40,199 bases of DNA from Streptomyces sp. I05A-00742 (lineage in GTDB: Bacteria; Actinomycetota; Actinomycetes; Streptomycetales; Streptomycetaceae): the NCBI RefSeq assembly GCF_013055795.1, contig NZ_JABETO010000022.1, forward strand, positions 1 to 40,199, written 5' to 3'. The translations under genes and the position numbers were made by a program. Positions 15,952-24,083 of this stretch are shown here, piece by piece. Below the pieces are notes generated by a model. That model saw nothing but the letters and a program-made list of their open reading frames with translations. It had not been told where the DNA came from and searched no databases. The first letter of the stretch is position 1; every line of letters starts with the position of its first letter.

Positions 15952-16779
15952 TCCGAGAACCACGCCACCCCCGACGCCCTCGCAGGCCCCGCCTCCGGCA
16001 GCCCGGCCGCCGCGCCCCCCTCCGTACCGGCCCCGGCCCGCGCCCGGCGGGAACCGATGTTCCCCGACGGCCCGGCCCCGGACCCGGCCGGCTCGCACCA
16101 CGAGCGTCGCATCCGCTCGTTCCAGCCGCGCCGCAGCCGGGTCACGACCGGACAGGGCGAGGCCCTGCGCCGCCTGTGGCCCGTGTGGGGGCTGGACATC
16201 GACGGCCTGCGCCGGATCGACCTCGACGAGCTCTTCGGCGACCCCGGCCTGCCGGTGGTCCTGGAGATCGGCTTCGGCATGGGCGAGGCCACGGCCGCCA
16301 TGGCCGCCGCCGACCCGGGCACCGGCATCCTCGCGTGCGACGTCCACACCCCCGGCCAGGGCAACCTGCTCGCCCTCGCCGAGCGGAACGGGCTGAACAA
16401 TGTCAGGGTCGCCAACGGCGACGCGATCATCCTGCTCCGCGAGATGCTGGCCCCCGACTCGCTCGCCGGGATACGCGTCTACTTCCCGGACCCCTGGCCC
16501 AAGAAGCGCCACCACAAGCGACGGCTGATCCAGCCGGAGTTCCTCGCCCTGGCGGCGACGCGGCTGGCGCCGGGCGGGCTGCTGCACTGTGCGACCGACT
16601 GGGAGCCGTACGCGGAGCAGATGCTGGAGGTGCTCACCGCCGCTCCGGAGTTCGAGAACACCCAGGAGGACGGCGGCTTCGCCCCGCGCCCCGACTTCCG
16701 GCCGCTGACCCGCTTCGAGGGGCAGGGCCTGGACAAGGGCCACGTGGTGCGGGACCTCCTGTTCCGTCGCCGCGGGTAG
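15949..16779 (+). CDS. trmB: tRNA (guanine-N7-)-methyltransferase TrmB
   Basis: A 276-residue SAM-dependent enzyme that forms 7-methylguanosine at position 46 of the tRNA variable loop. The SAM-binding motif VLEIGFGMGEAT is at about 104-115. The family signature VYFPDPWPKKRHHKRR is at about 177-192, where the Asp and the basic cluster contact the target guanine and tRNA. The first 50 residues are an Ala/Pro-rich extension absent from the E. coli enzyme but common in streptomycetes. The GTG start at 15949 lies just after a TACTAT box, with no ribosome site. It is followed by the PrsW gene on the same strand after a GC-rich 134-bp spacer with repeated GGGGCTCAGG words. Confidence 0.95.
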   Translation: MSENHATPDALAGPASGSPAAAPPSVPAPARARREPMFPDGPAPDPAGSHHERRIRSFQPRRSRVTTGQGEALRRLWPVWGLDIDGLRRIDLDELFGDPGLPVVLEIGFGMGEATAAMAAADPGTGILACDVHTPGQGNLLALAERNGLNNVRVANGDAIILLREMLAPDSLAGIRVYFPDPWPKKRHHKRRLIQPEFLALAATRLAPGGLLHCATDWEPYAEQMLEVLTAAPEFENTQEDGGFAPRPDFRPLTRFEGQGLDKGHVVRDLLFRRRG

Positions 16780-16901
16780 CGCGGGGGCGGGCCGGGGCCC
16801 AGGTGCGGGGCTCAGGAACGGCGCCCAGATCCCGGGCCCAGGCCCGGGGCTCAGGTGCGGCCCTGAAGGCAAACCGCTCCACCCGCACCACGGCCCTTGG
16901 C

Positions 16902-16916
16902 TAGGGTCGTCAAGTG
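16902..16916 (+). promoter_or_regulatory. Probable leaderless promoter of the PrsW-family gene
   Basis: TAGGGT (16902-16907) fits the TAnnnT -10 pattern and is followed after six bases by the GTG start at 16914. This -10-to-start spacing is the usual geometry of leaderless streptomycete transcripts. There is no ribosome site upstream of the start. Confidence 0.55.
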
Positions 16917-18326
16917 CATGAGTCCCAGCCTCACCAGCAACAGCCCGCCGCTCCGGGCCCGATACCCGTCCACGGGGCACCGCCGGGCTTCGCCGCCCTG
17001 CCCGCCCCGGCCCGCTGGCACTACAAGCCGCGCCGCGCGCTCTGGGACAACAAGGCCGTCCGGGCCGGCACCCTCATCCTGCTCCTGGCCCTCTGCGGCC
17101 TGCTCATCCTCGCGCTCGTCCGCGAACAGACCGGCACGCAGGGCTTTCTCGTCGGGCTCGGACTCGCGGTACTGCCGGTCCCGCTGCTCATCGCCGCCTT
17201 CCGCTGGATGGACCGCGTCGAGCCCAAGCCCTGGAAGGACCTGATCTTCTCCTTCGCCTGGGGAGCCTGCGCGGCCACCCTGCTGGCACTCATCGCGAAC
17301 AGCTACGCGACCGAGTGGATCATGAACACCGTCGACGTCGCCCCCCGCGAGGACGCCGGCACCTTCGGAGCCACGTTCGTCGCCCCGGTGGTGGAGGAGA
17401 GCGCCAAGGCCGCCGCCCTGCTCCTCCTCTTCCTCTTCCGCCGCCGCGACTTCAACGGCATCGTGGACGGCGTCGTCGTGGCCGGCATCACGGCCACCGG
17501 CTTCGCCTTCACCGAGAACATCCTCTACCTGGGCAACGCCTACGCCTCCGACCAGAGCTTCGGCGCCTCGGGCTTCTCCACGACGGCGGCCACGTTCTTC
17601 GTCCGCGTCCTGATGTCGCCCTTCGCCCACCCCCTCTTCACCTCCATGACGGGCCTGGGCTTCGGCATAGCCGCCGCCCTGCCCACCCGCCGCCGCCTCC
17701 TGCGCACCGCGGTCCCCGTCGCGGGCCTGCTCACCGCCATGGTCCTGCACGGCGTCTGGAACGGCTCCGCCTCCCTCCCGGGCCTGGGCTTCCTGGCCGT
17801 CTACGCCCTCTTCATGCTCCCCGTCTTCGGCACCCTCACCTGGCTGACGATCTGGTCCCGCCAGACGGAACTCCGCACCATCCGCGCCCACCTCCCCGAA
17901 TACCAGGCCGCCGGCTGGCTCACCCCGCCCGAGCCCCTCGCCCTCTCCTCCATGCGCGCCCGCGGCATCGCCCGCGACCTCGCCAAACGCACCGGCGGCC
18001 CCACCGCCGCCCGCGCCGTCGCCGAATACATCTCCCTCGCCACCTCCCTCGCCTTCCTCCGCCAACGCGCCTACGCCGGCCGCATCGCCCCCGACTTCAC
18101 CGCACGCGAGCAGGAGCTGCTCCACCACCTCTGGCAGCGGAAGGACGTGGCACAACCGGCGCTGGAACGGGCTTCGATGTCGGTGGCGAGACCGGTGATG
18201 GGGCCGCAGGGCGGTTACGGGGTGCCGGGTCCGTATCCGCAGACCACCCCCGGCGCGGGGTGGCAGCCCCCTGGGCCCTACGGTCTGCCTACACCTCCGC
18301 CGCAGGGACCAGGCCTGTACCGGTAG
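16914..18326 (+). CDS. PrsW-family intramembrane metalloprotease
   Basis: A 470-residue polytopic membrane protein. It starts with about 45 hydrophilic residues, followed by around eight hydrophobic helices between 50 and 310. The proposed catalytic residues of the PrsW/CPBP-related glutamic protease fold are all visible: EESAK (Glu161, Glu162, Lys165), His239 in SPFAHPLF and His279 in VLHGVWNG. The last 140 residues are cytoplasmic, ending in a Gly/Pro/Tyr-rich tail. In Bacillus, PrsW cleaves the anti-sigma factor RsiW; the substrate here is unknown. The membrane-tethered sigma factor at 7621-9924 is a speculative candidate. The gene is the last conserved one before the lower-GC island. Confidence 0.88.
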   Translation: MHESQPHQQQPAAPGPIPVHGAPPGFAALPAPARWHYKPRRALWDNKAVRAGTLILLLALCGLLILALVREQTGTQGFLVGLGLAVLPVPLLIAAFRWMDRVEPKPWKDLIFSFAWGACAATLLALIANSYATEWIMNTVDVAPREDAGTFGATFVAPVVEESAKAAALLLLFLFRRRDFNGIVDGVVVAGITATGFAFTENILYLGNAYASDQSFGASGFSTTAATFFVRVLMSPFAHPLFTSMTGLGFGIAAALPTRRRLLRTAVPVAGLLTAMVLHGVWNGSASLPGLGFLAVYALFMLPVFGTLTWLTIWSRQTELRTIRAHLPEYQAAGWLTPPEPLALSSMRARGIARDLAKRTGGPTAARAVAEYISLATSLAFLRQRAYAGRIAPDFTAREQELLHHLWQRKDVAQPALERASMSVARPVMGPQGGYGVPGPYPQTTPGAGWQPPGPYGLPTPPPQGPGLYR

Positions 18327-18328
18327 CG

Positions 18329-18342
18329 CTCTGGCACCAGAG
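18329..18342. repeat. Short inverted repeat at the left island boundary
   Basis: CTCTGG-CA-CCAGAG lies three bases after the PrsW stop codon, in the 61-bp gap before the Vsr-like gene. It may be a weak terminator or a junction mark. I found no matching copy at the right end of the island. Confidence 0.35.
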
Positions 18343-18387
18343 ACATCGCGTTCAGCCACAGCAACAAAGCGCACTACCCTCAGAACT

Positions 18388-18864
18388 GTGGCTGACGAGA
18401 CCGAATGGACACCGCCTGAAGGATCTTGGGCTTCATCGGCTGCCCGCCGCCGCAACATGCAGGCGATCCGCAGCCGGGACACCAAGCCCGAGCACTTGAT
18501 CCGCCGACTGGTGCACGCCCAGGGGCTGCGCTACCGGGTAGCAGCGAGGCCGCTGCCGGACCTGCGCCGGACAGCGGACCTCGTTTTCCGCCCTGCCAAG
18601 GTCGCAGTGTTCATCGATGGCTGCTATTGGCACGGGTGCCCGGAGCACTATGTGCCCCCCAGGACCAATCCTGGCTACTGGTCCGACAAGGTCGCGCGCA
18701 ACATGGCACGCGACCGTGACACGGATGAGCGGCTGATCGCAGCAGGCTGGTGTGTGCTCCGTTTTTGGGAACACGAACCGTCAGAGACTTGCACCCTCAA
18801 GATCATCGCCACGGTCAGAGACCGCCGCGCTGAGCTCAACGCTTCGGCGGACAGCCGGGATTAG
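18388..18864 (+). CDS. vsr: Vsr-like very short patch repair endonuclease
   Basis: A 158-residue nuclease of the Vsr fold. Visible signatures are MQAIRSRDTKPEHLIRRL (24-41), TADLVF with the likely catalytic Asp64, FIDGCYWHGCPEH (75-87), the zinc/active-site region, and GWCVLRFWEHE. Vsr enzymes nick at T:G mismatches formed when 5-methylcytosine deaminates, and usually accompany a C5-cytosine methyltransferase. The neighbour is such an enzyme, which supports the call. Unlike the classical dcm-vsr order, this gene is convergent with the methyltransferase and overlaps it by 84 bp. A restriction rather than repair role is possible, since some Vsr-fold proteins are the nucleases of restriction systems. 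The start is GTG 18388; no clear ribosome site was seen. Confidence 0.9.
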   Translation: MADETEWTPPEGSWASSAARRRNMQAIRSRDTKPEHLIRRLVHAQGLRYRVAARPLPDLRRTADLVFRPAKVAVFIDGCYWHGCPEHYVPPRTNPGYWSDKVARNMARDRDTDERLIAAGWCVLRFWEHEPSETCTLKIIATVRDRRAELNASADSRD

Positions 18865-19983
18865 CTCCCGGTCCTCCGATGCAGAAGCAGCGCCCGATGT
18901 CAGCCATGGCTGGTCAACGGGGCGGAGAACTGCCTTGATGGCCTCGCCGACGGCCCTCGCAACTGGAGGCGGGAAAGCGTTACCGACCTGCCGGTAGCGG
19001 GCTGTCTTCCCGCCCTCGAACTGCCAGTCCTGGTCGAAGCCCTGGATGATCGCTGCTTGTGCCACGGTCAGCATCGGACCGTCAGGTCTGAACAGGTCAC
19101 GCTCGGGGACACATTTGTCAGGATCGTTGGCAACGCCCATGCCGTCAATGCCCAGGGCGGCCCAAGCCGCCTTGGCGCGGCTTGGGCCCAGGTCCGCACC
19201 TCCGTGCTTTTTAGAGCCGCCAACGAGAGTCGGGGCTTCACTCTTGCTTGCAGCGTCAAACCACTCGTTGTAGCGGTTCTTGCCCTTGTCTCCATGCGGG
19301 GCGAACCGGTCCCACATCGTGTCTTTAAGAGCCTCAGCTACCGAGAGCATCTTGTCGTCGCCAGCTGGCCACTCAAATTTGGCGTCCGCCAGGAACTTCT
19401 TATCGATCATTACGAGGATCGCTCGCGGCCTGAGTTGTGGCACTCCATAACGACGGGCCTCAATGAGCTCCCACCCGCAAAACTCGTAGCCGTAGCCTTC
19501 CAGATCCGCCACGATCTGATCTCTGTATCCGGCGAACTTCGCATCGAGAATTCCTCGAACGTTCTCGATCATCACAGCCTTGGGCCGAAGCTGTTCAGCG
19601 AGGGAAATCATCTCGGGGAAGAGGTCGCGCTCATCTTCCTCACCGAGCTGTTTTCCAGCGACCGAGAACGGAGGACAAGGCACCCCACCGGCCAGCAAAT
19701 CCAGATCACCCGGCTTCAGGCGGAACTTCTTCAGCTGCTCATGCTCAAAAGGATTGACCCCTTTTACATCCCCCTCAATGACCTCGCACCCTGCCCAGTC
19801 CGGAAGCCGCTCTACGTTCTTCCTCAGCGTCTTACAGGCGTACTTGTCGATCTCCAGGAGGGCCAGATGACGGAAACCAGCCTGATGCAGCCCATATGCC
19901 TGCCCGCCGGCGCCGGCACAGATCTCAATCGAGGTCAACGGCTCAATCTCTGGGGCTCCTCGGCCGTCAACGCTCATCGGCAT
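18781..19983 (-). CDS. DNA C5-cytosine methyltransferase
   Basis: A 400-residue SAM-dependent enzyme that would make 5-methylcytosine. Motif I is SIEICAGAGGQAYGLHQAGF. Motif IV has the catalytic Cys in GGVPCPPFSVAG (about residue 103). Motif VI is MIENVRG (ENV about 140-142), motif VIII is YGVPQLRPRAILV, and motif X is near YRQVGNAFPPPVARAV. The target-recognition region lies between VIII and the end; the target sequence cannot be read from it. The frame is open to 20049. ATG 19983 or ATG 19977 is preferred because AGGAGG lies just upstream. Composition is clearly lower in GC than the flanks. The last 28 codons overlap the Vsr-like gene on the other strand. It is separated from the helicase gene by a strong hairpin, so it is probably transcribed from its own promoter. 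Confidence 0.95.
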   Translation of the reverse strand: MPMSVDGRGAPEIEPLTSIEICAGAGGQAYGLHQAGFRHLALLEIDKYACKTLRKNVERLPDWAGCEVIEGDVKGVNPFEHEQLKKFRLKPGDLDLLAGGVPCPPFSVAGKQLGEEDERDLFPEMISLAEQLRPKAVMIENVRGILDAKFAGYRDQIVADLEGYGYEFCGWELIEARRYGVPQLRPRAILVMIDKKFLADAKFEWPAGDDKMLSVAEALKDTMWDRFAPHGDKGKNRYNEWFDAASKSEAPTLVGGSKKHGGADLGPSRAKAAWAALGIDGMGVANDPDKCVPERDLFRPDGPMLTVAQAAIIQGFDQDWQFEGGKTARYRQVGNAFPPPVARAVGEAIKAVLRPVDQPWLTSGAASASEDRELIPAVRRSVELSAAVSDRGDDLEGASL

Positions 19984-20070
19984 GCTCCTCCTGGTACGAC
20001 GGACACAGATGCCCAAGTTTCGCAGAGCTACCACTGAGCTGCTCGGCATCTCGTACCGGGGAGTCTTGCA

Positions 20071-20115
20071 GCTGAGGGTGGCGCTGTCCCCATCGGGGCC
20101 AGCGCCACCCTCAGC
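20071..20115. terminator. Perfect 16-bp hairpin between helicase and methyltransferase genes
   Basis: GCTGAGGGTGGCGCTG (20071-20086) and CAGCGCCACCCTCAGC (20100-20115) are exact reverse complements around a 13-base loop that itself can pair CCCC with GGGG. It starts 11 bases after the helicase stop codon on the minus strand. This is the strongest hairpin in the island and should end the helicase operon; no T-run follows. Confidence 0.75.
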
Positions 20116-20125
20116 ATGGACCTCG

Positions 20126-21940
20126 CTAAGCCATGTGCTGGAGCAACGCGGCTATATCGCTGGGGGCCAGCCCTGCTGCTACCGAAGGCTCCTCTTGCAG
20201 GTCAGCAAGCTGCTGCACCGACGGGTCGTCGAGGATCTGCCCCATGAAGGCGAGCTTCTGGTCAAGCCGCACTTCGACCACCTGATCGATGGTGTTCCGA
20301 ACGGCAAGCACAGTGACCCTGGTCTCAGTGCCGGGAGCAAGGCCCAGCCGGTGGATCCGGTCAAGGCTCTGGAGGTACCGCCCTGCCATGAAGTCACGGT
20401 CCACGTACACCGCGTCGTGGCAGACGTGATGCAAGCTGATGCCCTCCCCGAGGGTCGCAGGGTTCGAGACGAGGACCATGCAGTCCGGATCCTGGCGGAA
20501 TCGCCGGAGCTGCTCGTCCCGGTCGAGGGTTCCACCATGCACAATCGCTGGGTCAAACTCGCTCAGCAGCCGCTCTAGCGTGGTCAGGCTACGCACGAAC
20601 GTCGTCCAGACCAGAGTCTTGCGCCCCATCGCCGCATTCTCAGCGACGATTGCAGCTGCCTCCTTGTACTTCGGCGACAGCTCGTAATCAGGCAGGTTCT
20701 GCATGAGCCTGTAGAGCGAGTCCCCGGGCGGAACATCCAGAGGGGGGAGCTGGTAGGCAAGGGGCTCATAACGGCTCGAGCCCTCCAGCAGCAGTGCCGG
20801 GCTCGTGGCTGCCATCAGCAGACGCAGTGCCGTCTTGCCGAGGGAACTGAGGTCTTCACGGGCCGCTCCCGCCCTCTCCCCCCCAACTAGAGCCTCGTAG
20901 ATCTGGGCATGCAGGCCCGGCATGTCCACGTACCGCACCCGCGGCTCCATGGGCGGCAAGCCGAGCTCCTGCTTCGTGGTGCGGGTGAAGAGAGGCCGCA
21001 GAACCGTACTCGCATGACCGAGATCTCCGCCGGCCACCGCTTGTGCAACAGTCCGCTGGCCATGACCGGGCCACACAAAGCCGAGAAGGTTCTCCAGGTC
21101 CTTGGTCCCGTTCGGGGCAGGCGTACCCGTGAGGATCAAGCGGCGCTGGGCCAGCGGACCGAGCGCCATGCACGCCGCGCCATAGGTTCCTCGTGCCCCG
21201 AGTTTCATGCGGTGTGCTTCATCGAGAACAATCATCGACGGGGCAGCCTTCAGCCAGGCAGCAAGGGTGCCGAGTGAACGGTCGAGGCGCTCATAGTTGA
21301 CGATCAGCACCTCGGCCATGTGGTCTGGAGCGGTCCCATCGAGAATGTGCGTGCGCAACCCTCGGTTGAAGCAGGCTTCTGCCTCGTATTGCCAAGACTC
21401 ATAGGCGGACTTCGGGCTCACGACAAGCAGCCTTCTCACCCGGCCCTCGGCCTTCTGCGTGGCATACACCGCGAGCGCCACGCGGGTCTTGCCGGCACCA
21501 GGAACGCTGAAGTTCGCTCCATGCTGCAGCGACAGCAACTTGGCGATGTCGCGACGCTGGAAGATTCCCAGCTCAGCTACCCACCCGTCCCCAAGCAGCT
21601 CCGGCACGTCGTCAGGCGAAACCTCAGTGCTGTGGTCAGAAGCATGAAGCCGCTCCTTGACCGTCTCGGCATCTTTTGTGATGCCGACCACGAGGTCCCG
21701 GAGATCCGAAGCCCATTCCACACCGACGTGGTGGGGCCAGCTGCTGAGGTTACTCAGCCCCGAAAGCAGGTCTTCAAGTTCTACAGAAGCGGCAAGCTGG
21801 CCGAGCTGGCCGCCCGTCCGAAAACGGGCAGCCAGCTGGACGAGGTCTTGCCGGTACTTCTCCGTGGTCCTCAGGATGACCTTGGTTCGCGTGTCGTCGA
21901 ATCCCAGGTGCAGAGAGGTCTCACCGGCAGTGGCCTGCAT
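20126..21940 (-). CDS. SNF2-like superfamily 2 helicase/translocase of the island
   Basis: A 604-residue SF2 ATPase. Walker A is SVPGAGKTRVAL (Lys151-Thr152), motif Ia is in LLVVSPKSAYESW, motif II DEAH is at 240-243, and motif III is LILTGTPAPNGTKD. The C-terminal RecA domain has KTLVWTTFVRSL, VLVSNPATLGEGISLH and the arginine-finger motif QSLDRIHRLG. The order and spacing fit SNF2/RapA-type double-strand DNA translocases rather than unwinding helicases. The first 120 residues are of unknown fold. The start codon overlaps the stop of the ParB-like gene by one base (TGATG), indicating translational coupling. In restriction-type systems such motors move along DNA and drive or license cleavage; here that is inference. 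It has no nuclease motif of its own. Confidence 0.9.
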   Translation of the reverse strand: MQATAGETSLHLGFDDTRTKVILRTTEKYRQDLVQLAARFRTGGQLGQLAASVELEDLLSGLSNLSSWPHHVGVEWASDLRDLVVGITKDAETVKERLHASDHSTEVSPDDVPELLGDGWVAELGIFQRRDIAKLLSLQHGANFSVPGAGKTRVALAVYATQKAEGRVRRLLVVSPKSAYESWQYEAEACFNRGLRTHILDGTAPDHMAEVLIVNYERLDRSLGTLAAWLKAAPSMIVLDEAHRMKLGARGTYGAACMALGPLAQRRLILTGTPAPNGTKDLENLLGFVWPGHGQRTVAQAVAGGDLGHASTVLRPLFTRTTKQELGLPPMEPRVRYVDMPGLHAQIYEALVGGERAGAAREDLSSLGKTALRLLMAATSPALLLEGSSRYEPLAYQLPPLDVPPGDSLYRLMQNLPDYELSPKYKEAAAIVAENAAMGRKTLVWTTFVRSLTTLERLLSEFDPAIVHGGTLDRDEQLRRFRQDPDCMVLVSNPATLGEGISLHHVCHDAVYVDRDFMAGRYLQSLDRIHRLGLAPGTETRVTVLAVRNTIDQVVEVRLDQKLAFMGQILDDPSVQQLADLQEEPSVAAGLAPSDIAALLQHMA

Positions 21941-23376
21941 CAGGCGTCCTCCAGCAAAGCCGCCTCAAGCAGCCAGGCGACTCCGTCACCAGGGTGCGGA
22001 AGCCCCCGCCCTGCCTGCTGTGCCAGCTTCCGCAGGCTGGACCGGAACTTCAACACCGCTTCGTCGAACGCCTCCTCGTCCAAAGTGCGGGACGCCCGCG
22101 CCTGGACAAGGTCGATCACACACTGATCGATGTCTGCACATGCTTCGGCAAGACGTGCCGGTGCAAGCTGCTGACGCTTCCGGACCCGGGCATCGCGTCC
22201 GGCAGTGTCAATCGCGCTGTCAAAGGCGGCCTTGGCCTCGCCGACGAGCTTCTTGGCACTGGTGATCTCTTCGTCGGCCAGGCCGTGTTCAGCGCTGCTC
22301 ACAGCAGCCTTGGCACGGAGGATCTGGTCGTTCAGTGACCGCGCCGAGGCAACAGCGGAAGTCGCTCCGGGCACCACCACGCCAAGGCCAGGGATTGCTA
22401 CAGACTGCTCTTCCACAGCCGACGCCGGGGAGCTCAGGCTCGACGGCAACGCCTTTTTCAGGTAGCCCTTCTCCAGGAATTTCTCATCAATATGACGGAT
22501 ATCCGTCTTAGCGAAGTCCAGGAGCATTGCAGCGAGTCGCCACTCCTTAAGCACTTCTGCCTGATCCCGGTCAACGGTCTCAAGCTTCTCGTACAGACGA
22601 TGAAGCTCCTTGAGTTTCTCCTGATGATGCTCGAAGTCAACCAACCGAAGGGATGCTCCACCTCCACTCTTGCTGCGGTCAATCAGCTCCTGGATCGTGC
22701 TCAGAATCCACCGTTCCTGGTGGTAGGTGGCCTTGCGGATCCGGAATTCCTTGGCGATCTCATCCGGCGTCCGGCCGAGTGCCGCCTGCTCCTCCATGGC
22801 GAGAAGCCGGTTGATGTACGAGTAGTCGCGCCGGTGATCCTTGCGCAGCTGCAAGGAGAGCTCAACGGCATTGATGTCTGCCCAGGTGAAGGACGCGGGC
22901 AGCACACCCACACGCATCGTCTGCTTGCCCAGCTCCCGGAGGGCTGCTGCACGCGTGTTGGCGTTGACGATAACGCCCTGGTGGGTAACCAGCCCGGGAT
23001 CGTTCTGCCCAAAGCGTTCCAGATCCTCCTTGAGCTTATCGAAACCCGGATCGCGGCGGTTCGTGTCCGCCGGGTCAGCCTGCAGGAGGAATGCCAGGTA
23101 CGCCTGGCTTTCACCGCACCACGGATCTTCGTCAATCGCCACGTCCTTCTTCGGGTCGTGGCTACGCTGAGCGCGGATCCGGTGCGTGCCAGGGTTGTAG
23201 TACAGCCCACTGAGAGGCAGGTCGATAACCTCGACGTACAGCGCCTGACCGTTCCAGTCAACCGTTACCGTCTCTCGGGTTCCGCCGGAATCCTTCACCT
23301 CCTCAAGGCGTTTCGCGATCAGCTCGCTAAACTCTTCCGCACGCGGCGGCGGCGGGAACTCCCGCATGGTAACCAT
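21940..23376 (-). CDS. ParB/sulfiredoxin-like domain protein of the island
   Basis: A 478-residue protein. Residues about 45-165 resemble the ParB N-terminal/sulfiredoxin fold: VIDLPLSGLYYNPGTHRIRA early, then GVIVNANTRAAALRELG (134-150), the phosphate-contacting signature with Arg142. An HTH-like element follows at about 200-222 (RTPDEIAKEFRIRKATYHQE). The rest (235-478) is charged and helical with possible coiled coil (about 245-300) and Ala-rich helices. ParB-fold domains bind CTP or ATP and DNA, and some act as nucleases or sit in DNA-modification systems. It is the middle gene of a three-gene unit, 14 bp after the HNH-like gene and one base overlapping the helicase gene. This is not a chromosome-partitioning ParB: there is no ParA and no standard parS-reading domain. 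Confidence 0.75.
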   Translation of the reverse strand: MVTMREFPPPPRAEEFSELIAKRLEEVKDSGGTRETVTVDWNGQALYVEVIDLPLSGLYYNPGTHRIRAQRSHDPKKDVAIDEDPWCGESQAYLAFLLQADPADTNRRDPGFDKLKEDLERFGQNDPGLVTHQGVIVNANTRAAALRELGKQTMRVGVLPASFTWADINAVELSLQLRKDHRRDYSYINRLLAMEEQAALGRTPDEIAKEFRIRKATYHQERWILSTIQELIDRSKSGGGASLRLVDFEHHQEKLKELHRLYEKLETVDRDQAEVLKEWRLAAMLLDFAKTDIRHIDEKFLEKGYLKKALPSSLSSPASAVEEQSVAIPGLGVVVPGATSAVASARSLNDQILRAKAAVSSAEHGLADEEITSAKKLVGEAKAAFDSAIDTAGRDARVRKRQQLAPARLAEACADIDQCVIDLVQARASRTLDEEAFDEAVLKFRSSLRKLAQQAGRGLPHPGDGVAWLLEAALLEDA

Positions 23377-23390
23377 CCGTCCTTCCCCGG

Positions 23391-24083
23391 CTACTGCTCG
23401 CCGGCACGCTCTATAGCCCGCTTAACCGTCTCCCGGGCATCCTCCGGCAACGACCGGTAGACACCCCACAGCTTCTCCAAGCCGCTCAGCTTGCGCTGGT
23501 CGTCTTCGACCCAGGAGGCGAAGACCCTCTGTTCAATAGGGATCAACTCCTCCCAGCCCTTGATGACGGCATCAAGGTCAGCCACACGGTCGCGGCCGCC
23601 AATGCGGCAACGGCTGCATTCAGTTACCAGCTGCACTTCCTCCAGACCGTTCTCCAGCCGCACCCTGCGCCGGGCAACGTCCAGCTGCGACTGCCCCCCA
23701 TCGCTGTAGAACTCGCCAGCGCCGATCCCGCACGACCGGCAGAGGAAGCTGTCGGCCACCATGGTCTTGGTCCGCTGAGCAGCCGTCAGGCTCGGCTTCA
23801 ACTTTTCGGACTTCGCCTGGCCCGGGATCCAGATCTCGGCGCCCTTCTTGACGTACCGCTGCTCCTCCTGCTTCAGGGAGGGATCCTCACGCTTCGTGTG
23901 GATCGTCCAATCGTGATCGCGGAGGTCACGCATGCGCCGGTCGATCTGCGCAACATCCGGGAAGGCCTCGCGCAGCTGAGGCTTGGTGAAGATGTTGCCC
24001 TCCCCTACGACCGTCTCAAGCCACAGCGCGGCGCGGACCTTGCTCCCGTACTTCCCCTTGTCCTGCCACGACGGCAGCGCCAT
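23391..24083 (-). CDS. Winged-helix plus four-Cys HNH-like zinc protein
   Basis: A 230-residue protein. The N-terminus (about 10-85) looks like a winged helix (FTKPQLREAFPDVAQIDRRM, then LRDHDWTIHTKRED). The middle holds CRSC (Cys115, Cys118) and, 37 residues on, CSRC (Cys156, Cys159). This spacing recalls the zinc frame of HNH nucleases, but the segment between them reads SQLDVARRRV and lacks the expected His and Asn. It may therefore be an inactive HNH, a variant nuclease or a structural DNA-binding zinc domain. The C-terminus is helical. ATG 24083 is preceded by GGAG. It is the first gene of the operon and is divergent from the regulator at 24245. A specificity or effector role beside the methyltransferase is inference. 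Confidence 0.65.
   Translation of the reverse strand: MALPSWQDKGKYGSKVRAALWLETVVGEGNIFTKPQLREAFPDVAQIDRRMRDLRDHDWTIHTKREDPSLKQEEQRYVKKGAEIWIPGQAKSEKLKPSLTAAQRTKTMVADSFLCRSCGIGAGEFYSDGGQSQLDVARRRVRLENGLEEVQLVTECSRCRIGGRDRVADLDAVIKGWEELIPIEQRVFASWVEDDQRKLSGLEKLWGVYRSLPEDARETVKRAIERAGEQ

Noticed and set aside
21940..23376. Chromosome or plasmid partition ParB
   Set aside because: There is no ParA gene, no parS-like sites and no standard ParB dimerisation region; it is coupled to a SNF2-like helicase gene instead.
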